From NCBI GenBank assembly GCA_913043185.1, contig CAJWMI010000038.1, positions 1 to 16,305 of the forward strand: a stretch of DNA of 16,305 nt. Reading direction: 5' to 3'. This DNA comes from an uncultured Fidelibacterota bacterium (GTDB lineage: Bacteria > Marinisomatota > Marinisomatia > Marinisomatales > UBA1611). Position 1 is the first letter of the stretch. The number at the start of each line of letters is the position of its first letter. Below the pieces are notes generated by a model. That model searched no databases. It saw nothing but the letters and a program-made list of their open reading frames with translations, and was not told where the DNA came from. Made by a program: the position numbers and the translations under genes. Shown here one piece after another: positions 6,746 through 14,792 of the stretch.

Positions 6746-8064
6746 TCTTTTTTTAATAAAATCGCACCAAATAATGCATCGGATTTTGTTTTGTAAGGCA
6801 TTGTCATTAAAAACCCTTCTGAATTTACCCAATGCTTAGGCAATAATGCATTAGATGGAAACAACCTAAAATCTTTATGATTAAAAAGAAAATTCTTAAC
6901 AACTTTTATATTCTCCTCTGGCTCCAGAGAACACGTAGCATATACTATTCTTCCTCCAGCCTCCAGAAATTTTGACATATGATTAAGTATCGCTAACTGA
7001 ATCTTTTTCATATGGTGAATATCTTTATTTTTAATTCTCCACTTTATATCAGGTCTTCTTCCAATAACACCCGTTCCAGTGCATGGAGCATCAATAAGTA
7101 TCTTTTTAGATAATGGGAACTCATCTTTTGATGCATCCAAAACAGACCAAATAATATTATTATACTTATGTCTTTTAATATCTCCCACCCCCTTTTTTAC
7201 CCTACTTTTTTTTTTGTCCGAAGCATAAATTATTCCATTAGGTCCGACTCTCTGGGCCATTAATAATGATTTTGTTCCAGGCGCCGCACATACATCCAAA
7301 ATTGATTCACCTTTTTGTGGATCAATTAGATCAACAACTGCTCCCGATGCTGGATCTTGTATAGAAATAATACCAGAATCAAAAAGTTCGCTATTTATTA
7401 TTTTATCCTGACCAATAGTAACCTCAAAAAAATTGGTAAAAACATCATGTTGCTTGAGCTTTATTCCCGATTGGTATAAATAGTTAATAGCTTCATTAAT
7501 TTCCAAAAGGTTTTCATTAACCCTTAAAAACATCGGTGATTTATTTAAAAAAGACACACACAACTTTTCAGTTATAGTCAAACCAAATTGTTTTTTCCAT
7601 TTTTTAACCAGCCAGCTAGGATAAGCTAGCTCTACATTATTATTTATTATTGATTCCACCCATGTTGGATCCTGTTTTTGCTTGCGCTGTATATTTCTTA
7701 ACACAGCATTAACCATGGAACCAGATTTTTTATTTATTGATGTTTTTCCTAGCTCGACCGCAGAATGTATAGCTGCAAAATCAGGGACAATATCATCAAA
7801 AATTAATTCATAGCATCCTATCCTAAGGATAGATCTTAATTCCGGCTGTATCTGATTTATTTTTTTTGATGAACACCTTTCAATGATATAATCTAGAATT
7901 CCTCTACTTCTTATAACCTCATTAGTTATTACTCTACTTCTTTGCTGTTCAGATAATGACAAACTATATTTATTACATAATCGTTCTACAAGGATCGTAA
8001 GCTTATTATCACTAGTGTCAAAGCTACTCAAAGCAGCTGCTGAAATCTGGCGTGCTGAACGCAT
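6742..8064 (-). CDS. rsmB: 16S rRNA (cytosine-967-C5)-methyltransferase RsmB
   Basis: SAM-dependent enzyme that methylates C967 (E. coli numbering) of 16S rRNA in the small subunit. The 440-residue length matches the family. The N-terminal NusB-like RNA-binding domain spans about 1-140 (SAVELGKTS at 101-109, MVNAVLRN at 117-124). The methyltransferase domain follows: motif I DVCAAPGTKS (257-266), motif IV DAPCTGTGVIGRRPD (325-339) with Cys328, and motif VI ATCSLEPEEN (376-385) with Cys378, which by family knowledge is the attacking nucleophile while the motif IV Cys assists release. The ATG overlaps the fmt TAA by one base (TAATG) and the TGA overlaps the PASTA ATG by four, so it sits in a coupled string def-fmt-rsmB-PASTA. 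A run of ten A in the coding strand at residues 283-286 (7206-7215) keeps the frame as read here. Confidence 0.97.
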   Translation of the reverse strand: MRSARQISAAALSSFDTSDNKLTILVERLCNKYSLSLSEQQRSRVITNEVIRSRGILDYIIERCSSKKINQIQPELRSILRIGCYELIFDDIVPDFAAIHSAVELGKTSINKKSGSMVNAVLRNIQRKQKQDPTWVESIINNNVELAYPSWLVKKWKKQFGLTITEKLCVSFLNKSPMFLRVNENLLEINEAINYLYQSGIKLKQHDVFTNFFEVTIGQDKIINSELFDSGIISIQDPASGAVVDLIDPQKGESILDVCAAPGTKSLLMAQRVGPNGIIYASDKKKSRVKKGVGDIKRHKYNNIIWSVLDASKDEFPLSKKILIDAPCTGTGVIGRRPDIKWRIKNKDIHHMKKIQLAILNHMSKFLEAGGRIVYATCSLEPEENIKVVKNFLFNHKDFRLFPSNALLPKHWVNSEGFLMTMPYKTKSDALFGAILLKKE

Positions 8065-8990
8065 TAACTAAAAAAATCTCTATCGCTAATTCTAGTGCCT
8101 CTCAAGAATTGGTCAATAGGTAAACATTTTTTTCCTTCTTGCTGTAATTCTAAAATAGAAATCAATCCTCTGCCGGTATAGATATCAAGTGAACTATTGG
8201 TAGTGGCTTTTATTTTACCGGGTACACCTTTTACTTTATCATCTAGAACAAGTGTCCTATATATCTTTATCCTCTTATTTTGGAATATCGCCATCATACC
8301 TGGCTTTGGGGATAGACCACGCACCCAATTATTGATCTTAGCTGCTGGCCATTCCCATTGGATACGCAACATCTCTTTTGAAATCTTCGGGGCTTTAGTT
8401 ACTAAAAAGTTATCCTGTTTATTATAGCCTACTTCTCCTTTTTCGATCTTGTTTAATGCATCTAATAATGCTCCAGCTCCAACTTTAGATAATTTGTTCG
8501 ACAATATTTCATGGTTGTCATTTTCATCTATATCTATTTTTGTTTGTGTTATGATTTTTCCAGTGTCTACTTTTTTCTCTATCTGAAACACGCTAACACC
8601 TGTGGTCTTATCTCCGTTCATTAGAGCCCATTGAATTGGCGCAGCACCTCTGTAGCTTGGTAATAAAGAAGCATGAAGATTAATTGATCCAAATTTGGGT
8701 ATCAAAATACATTTTTCAGGCAATATCCGAAAAGCAACCACGACAAAAATATCTACATTTAATGAAAGTAACTTTTTATAAATCACATCATTAATAAAAG
8801 AGCCTAATTCTATTAATTCTATATTGTTTTGTAATGCATAGTTGCCAACATCCGTATGTTTTAGTGCTCTTTTTCTTCCCATAGGCTTGGCAGAATTGGA
8901 TACGACTGCTTTAACTTCATGTTTACTCTGCAAAAGGATTTCTAGACTAGGGAGAGCAAACTCAGGATTACCCATAAATGCGACCCTCAT
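8064..8990 (-). CDS. fmt: Methionyl-tRNA formyltransferase
   Basis: Transfers the formyl group of 10-formyl-tetrahydrofolate to Met-tRNA(fMet), producing the initiator tRNA of bacterial translation. The 308 residues are near the usual 310-315. The catalytic domain shows FMGNPEFALPSLE at 5-17 (normally MGTPxFA), the formyl-transfer signature NLHASLLPSYRGAAPIQWA (104-122) with Asn104, His106 and the SLLP loop, and VDTG at 141-144 with Asp142; these correspond to the N-H-D catalytic set of the E. coli enzyme. The linker and C-terminal tRNA-binding domain begin near 205 with VRGLSPKPG (223-231). The KMS-like loop is present as KPMGRKR (35-41). It lies 44 nt downstream of def, with which it functionally pairs (formylation versus deformylation), and overlaps rsmB by one base. 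Confidence 0.97.
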   Translation of the reverse strand: MRVAFMGNPEFALPSLEILLQSKHEVKAVVSNSAKPMGRKRALKHTDVGNYALQNNIELIELGSFINDVIYKKLLSLNVDIFVVVAFRILPEKCILIPKFGSINLHASLLPSYRGAAPIQWALMNGDKTTGVSVFQIEKKVDTGKIITQTKIDIDENDNHEILSNKLSKVGAGALLDALNKIEKGEVGYNKQDNFLVTKAPKISKEMLRIQWEWPAAKINNWVRGLSPKPGMMAIFQNKRIKIYRTLVLDDKVKGVPGKIKATTNSSLDIYTGRGLISILELQQEGKKCLPIDQFLRGTRISDRDFFS

Positions 8991-9034
8991 ACTAGTAACA
9001 CCGCTTAAATAAAAGACTAGAAGTAAAAATAGCG

Positions 9035-9583
9035 CTAAAGAACAAACCCTTTAGTGATTGGATGCTGCTTTAATTTTTTCAGAGAATTATTCTTTATTTT
9101 TTTAATTTCTTTATTAACTCTTATTCTTTGCATTTCGCTAACAAGGTCAATAATTAAAACTCCATTTAAATGATCGATCTCATGTTGTATAGCGCGTGCT
9201 AGGAGTCCATCAAATTCTTCTTCATGCCATTTCTCTTCAATATCTTGATATTTGAAAATAATTTTCTCTGGTCTAGTTACTTCTAGAGATACTTGGGGTA
9301 TAGAAAGACATCCCTCAGAGAAAATACTTTCTCCATGGGATGATGTAATTTTTCCATTAATAAAAATTCTGGGAAATTCACTATCATCAGTATGAGAAAT
9401 ATCTATCACAAAAATGTTCATATTAATTCCTACTTGATTTGCCGCTAAACCGATACCCTCTTCTTCATACATTGTATCAAACATATCATCAATAAAATCT
9501 GCCAATTTTGAAAAATCTGTAACACTATTACATGTTTTTCTAAGAATTGGGTTTCCATAGTTTACTAATTCTAAAACAGCCAT
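9035..9583 (-). CDS. def: Peptide deformylase
   Basis: Metal-dependent hydrolase that removes the formyl group from the N-terminus of new polypeptides at the ribosome exit. All three family motifs are intact: GIGLAANQVG (43-52), EGCLSIP (90-96) with metal ligand Cys92, and QHEIDHLNG (133-141) with ligands His134 and His138 and catalytic Glu135. The 182-residue length is normal; the lysine-rich C-terminal tail beyond residue 150 is common. The ATG shares one base with the yajC TAA (TAATG), so the two are probably translationally coupled. It is followed by fmt after 44 nt in which I see no terminator. Confidence 0.98.
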   Translation of the reverse strand: MAVLELVNYGNPILRKTCNSVTDFSKLADFIDDMFDTMYEEEGIGLAANQVGINMNIFVIDISHTDDSEFPRIFINGKITSSHGESIFSEGCLSIPQVSLEVTRPEKIIFKYQDIEEKWHEEEFDGLLARAIQHEIDHLNGVLIIDLVSEMQRIRVNKEIKKIKNNSLKKLKQHPITKGFVL

Positions 9584-9906
9584 TATACTATATCATCCTG
9601 ATTAATTTTTCCAGATAGTCCTGCAATTGCAGACTTATTGAAAGTAATTGTTGTATTATTATCGACCTTTAAGGTGATCAGTTTACCTTTTTCCTTAAAA
9701 CCCGTTACAGTACCAATAATACCACCCATTGTAACAACTTTATCACCTTTATTAAGGTTGTTAACCATTTCTTCTTTTTGCTTTTGTTTTTGAGCCTGTG
9801 GTCTAAGCATAAAAAAGTATAATATTACCATTATTAATATAAATGGCAAGAAGCTCAGTATTCCACTTCCTTGTACTGGTTGTGATTGCGCAAAAATAAA
9901 GTCCAT
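9583..9906 (-). CDS. yajC: Preprotein translocase subunit YajC
   Basis: Small accessory subunit of the SecDF-YajC complex that joins the SecYEG translocon in the inner membrane. The 107 residues comprise a short periplasmic N-terminus, one membrane helix at about 16-34 ending in the family signature MLRPQAQKQK (33-42), and a cytoplasmic domain with GDKVVTMGGIIGTV (54-67) and the acidic C-terminal tail. ATG is preceded by AGGA with 5 nt spacing. secD and secF, its usual neighbours, are not downstream here; instead def follows with a one-base overlap. The 72 nt upstream are the longest non-coding gap in the window and contain a candidate promoter. Confidence 0.95.
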   Translation of the reverse strand: MDFIFAQSQPVQGSGILSFLPFILIMVILYFFMLRPQAQKQKQKEEMVNNLNKGDKVVTMGGIIGTVTGFKEKGKLITLKVDNNTTITFNKSAIAGLSGKINQDDIV

Positions 9907-9911
9907 AAATA

Positions 9912-9915
9912 TCCT
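9912..9915 (-). promoter_or_regulatory. Ribosome binding site AGGA for yajC
   Basis: AGGA on the minus strand sits 5 nt before the yajC ATG. It is one of only two recognisable Shine-Dalgarno sites in a window where most starts overlap the preceding stop. Confidence 0.45.
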
Positions 9916-9920
9916 AGATT

Positions 9921-9949
9921 ATTATATCATAATTTACTAGTAAAACTAT
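9921..9949 (-). promoter_or_regulatory. Candidate promoter upstream of yajC
   Basis: The gap before yajC holds a perfect -10 hexamer TATAAT (9926-9921). At 17 nt spacing the -35 would be ATAGTT (9949-9944), a poor match to TTGACA. Transcription would start only about 8 nt before the ATG and would cut into the AGGA site, which argues against it, although the gap is the most likely place for a promoter driving yajC-def-fmt-rsmB. Confidence 0.25.
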
Positions 9950-9978
9950 ATGTTTGGATAAAAGAAAGTAACTGTTGT

Positions 9979-11154
9979 TTACCCAGAAGGAATATTGATT
10001 TCAAATACAGTGCCAGAGTTTATTTTAGACTCTAAAACGTATATATCACCTTTGTGAACTTCATTAATTATTCTTTGACACAAAGACAAACCTAGCCCCC
10101 ATCCTGATTTTTTGGTGCTAAACCCTGGACGAAAGATATTCTTCCAATCCTTTTTTGGAACGCCGCATCCGTTATCAGATATTCTAATTTTTACATTATT
10201 TTGATCTTGGTTCATACTTAAACGGATTAATCCTGCCTCACCACTAATAGAGTCAATGCTGTTTCGGATTAAATTTTCAATAGTCCAAGAAATAAGAGTA
10301 CCATTTGCCATTATTTTAATATCTGGATCGATATCATTAACCAAATCTACTTTTTTTCCCAGTGTTGGAATTCTACGGTTCAAATAAAACAAAACACTCT
10401 CTATTCTTTTGGAAAGGTCAAAGAATTCCATTTCAGGCTTGGAACCCATTTTACTAAATCTGCGGCTTACCTGTTGTAGCCTTTCAATATCAGACTCCAT
10501 TTCAGGAAGAATTTTTTCTATATTAGAATTATCATTTTTTAAATAATCTAGCCAGCCTAAAAGCGCAGACACTGGTGTACCTAATTGATGGGCCGTTTCC
10601 CTCGATAACCCTACCCATATATGTTGTTTTTCGCTATTACGGATAAATGAAAATCCTATGAATCCAAAAAGAATAAATATTCCTATAGACAATAGTTCTA
10701 TATATGTCCAAATTTGAATTTTCTGGATTAATCTAGAGTCTCCATAGTGTAAATAGCCAAAAGTAATTGGGCCATTAATTTTATCATCAAATATTAGTGG
10801 AATAGGTTTATTGATTTCATCCATTGATAATATCAACTTAAGCCTATCGCTATCTGAATCAATATTTTCTGGAAGATTTGTCCATAATTGAGGACTTTTA
10901 TTACGGCCTGATTGTATAATAGGAAACTTGACTTTTTTAATTATATTTTCAAAAATAAAATCGATGTTAGTATTTGAATCATCTTTGACAGTTTCTGCAA
11001 TTATTTCGGCATACAATTTCACAACTTCCCTATTATCCTCTCTTAACTCTGATGATAGATATCGAGTATAGGAAAAAAGACCAATAACTAAGAAAACACC
11101 TATAAGGAATATTCCTCCTTTTATATTTCCTATATGGCGATATGAGGAATTCAT
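9979..11154 (-). CDS. Orphan membrane sensor histidine kinase
   Basis: Two-component sensor of 391 residues. Membrane helices at about 12-30 and 148-171 enclose an extracytoplasmic sensor region of about 115 residues with no recognised fold; no HAMP or PAS domain is seen. The kinase core has the H-box ETAHQLGTPVSALLGWL (186-202) with phospho-acceptor His189, the N-box ENLIRNSIDS (293-302), the G1 box ISDNGCGVP (325-333), and a G2 box STKKSGWGLGLSLCQ (346-360). The ETAHQLGTP form of the H-box is typical of kinases in Bacteroidota and relatives. All catalytic boxes are present, so it should be active. No response regulator lies anywhere in the window, so its partner is unknown. Its ATG overlaps the stop of the YfhO-family gene by 4 nt (ATGA), which ties its expression to surface glycosylation genes; the stimulus could be envelope-related, but that is inference. 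Confidence 0.9.
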   Translation of the reverse strand: MNSSYRHIGNIKGGIFLIGVFLVIGLFSYTRYLSSELREDNREVVKLYAEIIAETVKDDSNTNIDFIFENIIKKVKFPIIQSGRNKSPQLWTNLPENIDSDSDRLKLILSMDEINKPIPLIFDDKINGPITFGYLHYGDSRLIQKIQIWTYIELLSIGIFILFGFIGFSFIRNSEKQHIWVGLSRETAHQLGTPVSALLGWLDYLKNDNSNIEKILPEMESDIERLQQVSRRFSKMGSKPEMEFFDLSKRIESVLFYLNRRIPTLGKKVDLVNDIDPDIKIMANGTLISWTIENLIRNSIDSISGEAGLIRLSMNQDQNNVKIRISDNGCGVPKKDWKNIFRPGFSTKKSGWGLGLSLCQRIINEVHKGDIYVLESKINSGTVFEINIPSG

Positions 11155-13499
11155 GATATTTTTATTTTATTTTCCCTAAATAATATGAGACCTAAAAATA
11201 TTAATATCCCGAAAAATGAAAACCTTGATATGACTTTTGCCATTTTCCATTTTGAGCTATCAAAATAGAATTCTACATCATGGCTTCCATGAGGAACATA
11301 GACAGATCGCAATATATGATTCGTTTGATATATCGGAGCTGACTTACCGCCCACATTACATTTCCATCCTGGCTGATAGAATATTTCAGATAAAACAAGC
11401 AGCGCTCCTCCATTTGTCTCACATTGAAGACTAATCTTATTAGGAAAATAAGATTTTACTTTAATTTCCCCATCTGATAAACCGGATAGTTGTGGCCCAT
11501 CATAATTAATTATTACAGCAGTATCTTTTGGCCTGAAAGATATATCCATAACCTGGGATAAAGAAGCCTCTTGATCATCAACATTTTTCAGATTTCCGAC
11601 AAACCACGCTCTTGGTAAGAAATTAAGATTCTCATATAAGTTTGTTATTCCTGATACCTGTTTAAATGAAGTATTCTTTACTCTTTTTCTTGTTAGTAAA
11701 TACTTCACATTGAGCATGTTTAACACTTCAGGCCTACGGAATCCACCAACATCCATCAAATCTTGATAGTTCCTAAGTTTAACAGCACGGTATCCCCCAA
11801 TGCTCTCAATATTCCAATATCCAAACTTATTTGAATTCATCTCATCTGCAGGAAAAATTCTGAACTGACTACTATCTTTTTTCATAAATAGAATTTCTTG
11901 AGTTTCTTTAAACTGATTGCCCATACTTTTAGATGACTTAAGTGAGAGAAACTCATTGTTTACAACCCATAGGTCGATGACAGATATACCAATTATGAAC
12001 AAAGAAAGTATTTGTTTACTAATCTTATCTTCTGAATAAAGCCAGATTGTGGTTAATGTAACTGCACTAATAAATAGTGCAAGCATTAAACCTTTATTAA
12101 ATAGGTTAATTCGTATATTTTTTACTAGATCTACATATTGAGTAAATCTTGTATCGCCTGATGAAGAAAAGGATAGGATACTTTCTCCAAATAATAATAG
12201 AAATAAACTAAGAGAAATAAAAATTCCAAATATGGTTAATGAATCATTAAAAATATTACTTTTATTTTTCTTACTTGTAATTTTATCGAGACCTATTGCA
12301 GCAAGTATCGGCATGATTAAAGAAAGCAACATATAGATCATTGATGGAACTCTGAATTTTGAGAAAAAAGGTGCAAACTGAAATAATGGTTTATAGAGTA
12401 AAGAAAAATGACTGCCAAATCCAGTAATAAGTACCGCAATCCCTATAATCCACAATATTAATTCTATCCTACCTATATCTTTATACCTGTAGAAACACCA
12501 CAAGCTGTAAAATGAAAAAATTATAACAACTAGTCCAATATAATGAGTCGACTGTGTAAAAGGCATATAGCCCCAATAAGAGGCCTGTTTCATAAATTTT
12601 TCTGGGTTACTCCTATCTTTAACAGAAAAGTTTTGTAGCCCAAAATAATAAGGAAAAATAAATGACACCGTCTCAGCCGGATGAAAAGACCACTGAGTAG
12701 CATAATCCCACTTTGTACCTTTTTTTGTATCAGTTGTTTGGTCTAAAACGGAAGGTGATCCTCTGTTCGACTCAGCTTGGAAAGTATATACCTCGTAATA
12801 AGGATCTGATACCATTAACAATGCTAAAACCAATGATAAAATCATTAGCCCAAGGGAAATCAGCGAAATATTAATCTTGGTTCTCATTTTTATTAAATCA
12901 ATAATTATTTCCAACAAAAACCATAAACCAATAAGCATCCAAGTATAATAAAATATTTGTGGATGATTGGTCCACAGCTGCAACGCAGAAATAATACTTA
13001 AAAATAGAACGGATTTAAATGAACGGTGTTTAAACAAATATAATGCACAGAATACAACCCATGGTATATACGCGCCCGCCATTATTTTATTATTATGCCC
13101 AGCATTGATCAGTCCAAAAGCATATGGGGTTAAAGAATAAGCAATGCCGCCAAATAAAGCCGAATAACGAGAAATGTTTAGAAAACGAAGGAAAAAGAAA
13201 AGCCCTAACCCTCCAATAGATAAATAAAACCAAAGCTTAACACCAGTATTAAACAGGACTAGGTCCAATACTGGCTTTAACGGATGGCCTGGAGTGTATA
13301 TATAACCACCGTATGAAGGCATACCAGAGAATAGATTTGGAAACCAATGTGGAAATTCATCTGTAGTATTAATCCATTTTTTTATCGGCTCATGCGCTAC
13401 CATATCGCTAGCCAATGGAATTTGATTATATATTATCAGTTTATATAAAAAGAGTAACGTGATAATGGGTATGATAGACCAGAGATATTTTTTATTCAT
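11151..13499 (-). CDS. YfhO-family multipass membrane protein, probable GT-C type glycosyltransferase
   Basis: Large integral membrane protein (782 residues) with a dozen or more hydrophobic helices from residue 7 to about 500, then a soluble region of about 250 residues and a last helix at about 758-776. The first extracytoplasmic loop carries SDM at 31-33 followed by a PHWFPNLFSGMPSYGG stretch (50-65) and GHNNK (134-138), as expected for the YfhO family; acidic residues in this loop are the usual GT-C catalytic position. The C-terminal domain has FLPRAW and a beta-rich FYQPGW (707-712) segment also typical of YfhO. In Bacillus and Listeria, YfhO proteins act with a CsbB/GtlA-type synthase to transfer sugars from polyprenyl phosphate to lipoteichoic acid on the outer face of the membrane. 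A similar role with an unknown acceptor is inferred here. It follows GT4 by 48 nt and overlaps the sensor kinase by 4 nt. Confidence 0.85.
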   Translation of the reverse strand: MNKKYLWSIIPIITLLFLYKLIIYNQIPLASDMVAHEPIKKWINTTDEFPHWFPNLFSGMPSYGGYIYTPGHPLKPVLDLVLFNTGVKLWFYLSIGGLGLFFFLRFLNISRYSALFGGIAYSLTPYAFGLINAGHNNKIMAGAYIPWVVFCALYLFKHRSFKSVLFLSIISALQLWTNHPQIFYYTWMLIGLWFLLEIIIDLIKMRTKINISLISLGLMILSLVLALLMVSDPYYEVYTFQAESNRGSPSVLDQTTDTKKGTKWDYATQWSFHPAETVSFIFPYYFGLQNFSVKDRSNPEKFMKQASYWGYMPFTQSTHYIGLVVIIFSFYSLWCFYRYKDIGRIELILWIIGIAVLITGFGSHFSLLYKPLFQFAPFFSKFRVPSMIYMLLSLIMPILAAIGLDKITSKKNKSNIFNDSLTIFGIFISLSLFLLLFGESILSFSSSGDTRFTQYVDLVKNIRINLFNKGLMLALFISAVTLTTIWLYSEDKISKQILSLFIIGISVIDLWVVNNEFLSLKSSKSMGNQFKETQEILFMKKDSSQFRIFPADEMNSNKFGYWNIESIGGYRAVKLRNYQDLMDVGGFRRPEVLNMLNVKYLLTRKRVKNTSFKQVSGITNLYENLNFLPRAWFVGNLKNVDDQEASLSQVMDISFRPKDTAVIINYDGPQLSGLSDGEIKVKSYFPNKISLQCETNGGALLVLSEIFYQPGWKCNVGGKSAPIYQTNHILRSVYVPHGSHDVEFYFDSSKWKMAKVISRFSFFGILIFLGLILFRENKIKIS

Positions 13500-13532
13500 A
13501 AGATTATCTTTTAATGATGAAACTTCATATTA

Positions 13533-13561
13533 ATTGTAAACCATTGATTATTTGAGATCAA
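13533..13561 (-). promoter_or_regulatory. Candidate sigma-70-type promoter before the YfhO-family gene
   Basis: TTGATC (13561-13556) and TACAAT (13538-13533) are separated by exactly 17 nt and match the -35 and -10 consensus at 4/6 and 5/6 positions. The -35 lies in the last codons of the GT4 gene. Transcription would begin near 13526, leaving a leader of about 26 nt. In such AT-rich DNA chance matches are frequent, so this remains a candidate. Confidence 0.35.
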
Positions 13562-14792
13562 CCTTTTCAAATACAAGAGAAAGAGTTTTTGTTAGACTCT
13601 CCCTGCTATACTGCTGATAATTACTTGTAGTAGGTAAATTGTTTTCCATCAGTAAAAGTTTAATTTTATTTTTTTCATTGTAATCAAAACATATTCCTGA
13701 GTTTGTTTGGGCTATGATTTTTGCAGCATCTGAATTAGGCGGACCAATCATAATAATTTTCCTCATCGACCTAATATATTCAAATAGCTTACCAGTAACT
13801 ATTCCCATATTCTTCTTAGTGTTTGGTATTGCCAACAATAAAAAATCAGACACACACATTTTTCTTATTGCGTCTTTATGGGGCGCATATGGTTTAATTT
13901 TAATGAAATTATCATACTTATTATTCTGTATATAAGATTTTATGTCCGGATGAATATTACCAATTAAGTCTATTCGATACTTTTCCTGATCTAAATTCAG
14001 CTCATTTATAGATTGAAAAAACATTGATGGCTTTTGAGATTTAGTCATTGTTCCTATATAACTAATAACAACAGTATTTTTTTCTTTTTCATTTACAGAA
14101 GTAAAATCCTCTTCATCATATCCGTTATGTATTACACTAAAAGGCTTCTCATAATATCCAGATATAGTTTTACTCACTGTAGTTAATGCACTAGCATTAT
14201 TGATTACTCTCTTTTCTAGGCTGCTATCAACTAATTTTGTTAACCATAATCTTTTATTTTCATAATTATAAAATCTATCTACCCATGGATCTCTAAAATC
14301 TGCAACCCATGGAATTGAATGTTTTTTTGAAAGTTTCATTGCAATCAGGTGAGCCGTATAAGGAGGAGCAGAAGAAAAAATCACCCTAATATCATTGCTA
14401 TTAATAATACTAGATCCAATTTTTGCTGCATTTGGATACCACCCAATCCTGCCATCTGGAACAATTAAGTTATTCCTGACCCATCTAAATAATTTTACTA
14501 TTATGCTATCTTCTTTCGAAGAACTCAAATGATGCGTCTGAGTTGTTTTTTTACCTGCTATCCAATTGTAGAATCTGTGAAAAGAAATTGAATTTGCATA
14601 ATAAACCTTTGTGGTTTTAGCCTCTTCATTTAGAGAATAATCTTCAGCAGGAAAATCTCCATCTTTTACTGTTAATACTATAGGTTCCCATCCGAACTTA
14701 TTTAAATATTTACAGAACTTTAATACCCGCTGAACTCCAGGGCCCCCACTTGGAGGCCAGTAATAGGATATAACTAAAACTTTCTTCAACAC
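13548..14792 (-). CDS. GT4-family (GT-B fold) glycosyltransferase
   Basis: Soluble or membrane-associated retaining glycosyltransferase of 414 residues that would transfer a sugar from a nucleotide-sugar donor during synthesis of a surface polysaccharide or glycolipid. The N-terminal domain has the acceptor-side glycine loop PPSGGPGVQR (13-22) and FRDPW (166-170). The second domain starts near HNGYD (222-226) and YIGTM (245-249) and includes the donor-binding GKLFEYI (334-340), with Glu338 in the place of the conserved EX7E glutamate pair. Homologues of this shape are common in O-antigen or exopolysaccharide clusters and are often annotated only as 'glycosyltransferase family 4'. The start is GTG (14792-14790), sharing one base with the stop of the preceding GT2 gene (TAGTG); a TTG follows immediately as an alternative. 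Sugar specificity cannot be told. Confidence 0.88.
   Translation of the reverse strand: MLKKVLVISYYWPPSGGPGVQRVLKFCKYLNKFGWEPIVLTVKDGDFPAEDYSLNEEAKTTKVYYANSISFHRFYNWIAGKKTTQTHHLSSSKEDSIIVKLFRWVRNNLIVPDGRIGWYPNAAKIGSSIINSNDIRVIFSSAPPYTAHLIAMKLSKKHSIPWVADFRDPWVDRFYNYENKRLWLTKLVDSSLEKRVINNASALTTVSKTISGYYEKPFSVIHNGYDEEDFTSVNEKEKNTVVISYIGTMTKSQKPSMFFQSINELNLDQEKYRIDLIGNIHPDIKSYIQNNKYDNFIKIKPYAPHKDAIRKMCVSDFLLLAIPNTKKNMGIVTGKLFEYIRSMRKIIMIGPPNSDAAKIIAQTNSGICFDYNEKNKIKLLLMENNLPTTSNYQQYSRESLTKTLSLVFEKVDLK

Noticed and set aside
8197..8427. Plus-strand frame of 76 codons
   Set aside because: It is antisense to the conserved fmt C-terminal domain, with no supporting motif.
9030..9037. Palindrome TAGCGCTA at the def stop as a terminator
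   Set aside because: The palindrome has no loop and only a short T run follows, so it cannot form a stable hairpin in the transcript. fmt follows in the same direction.
13510..13530. ATGAAGTTTCAT inverted repeat before the YfhO-family gene as a terminator
   Set aside because: The stem is 5 bp with a 2-nt loop, is AT-rich and lacks a T tract, and it would fall between the GT4 gene and a close downstream partner.
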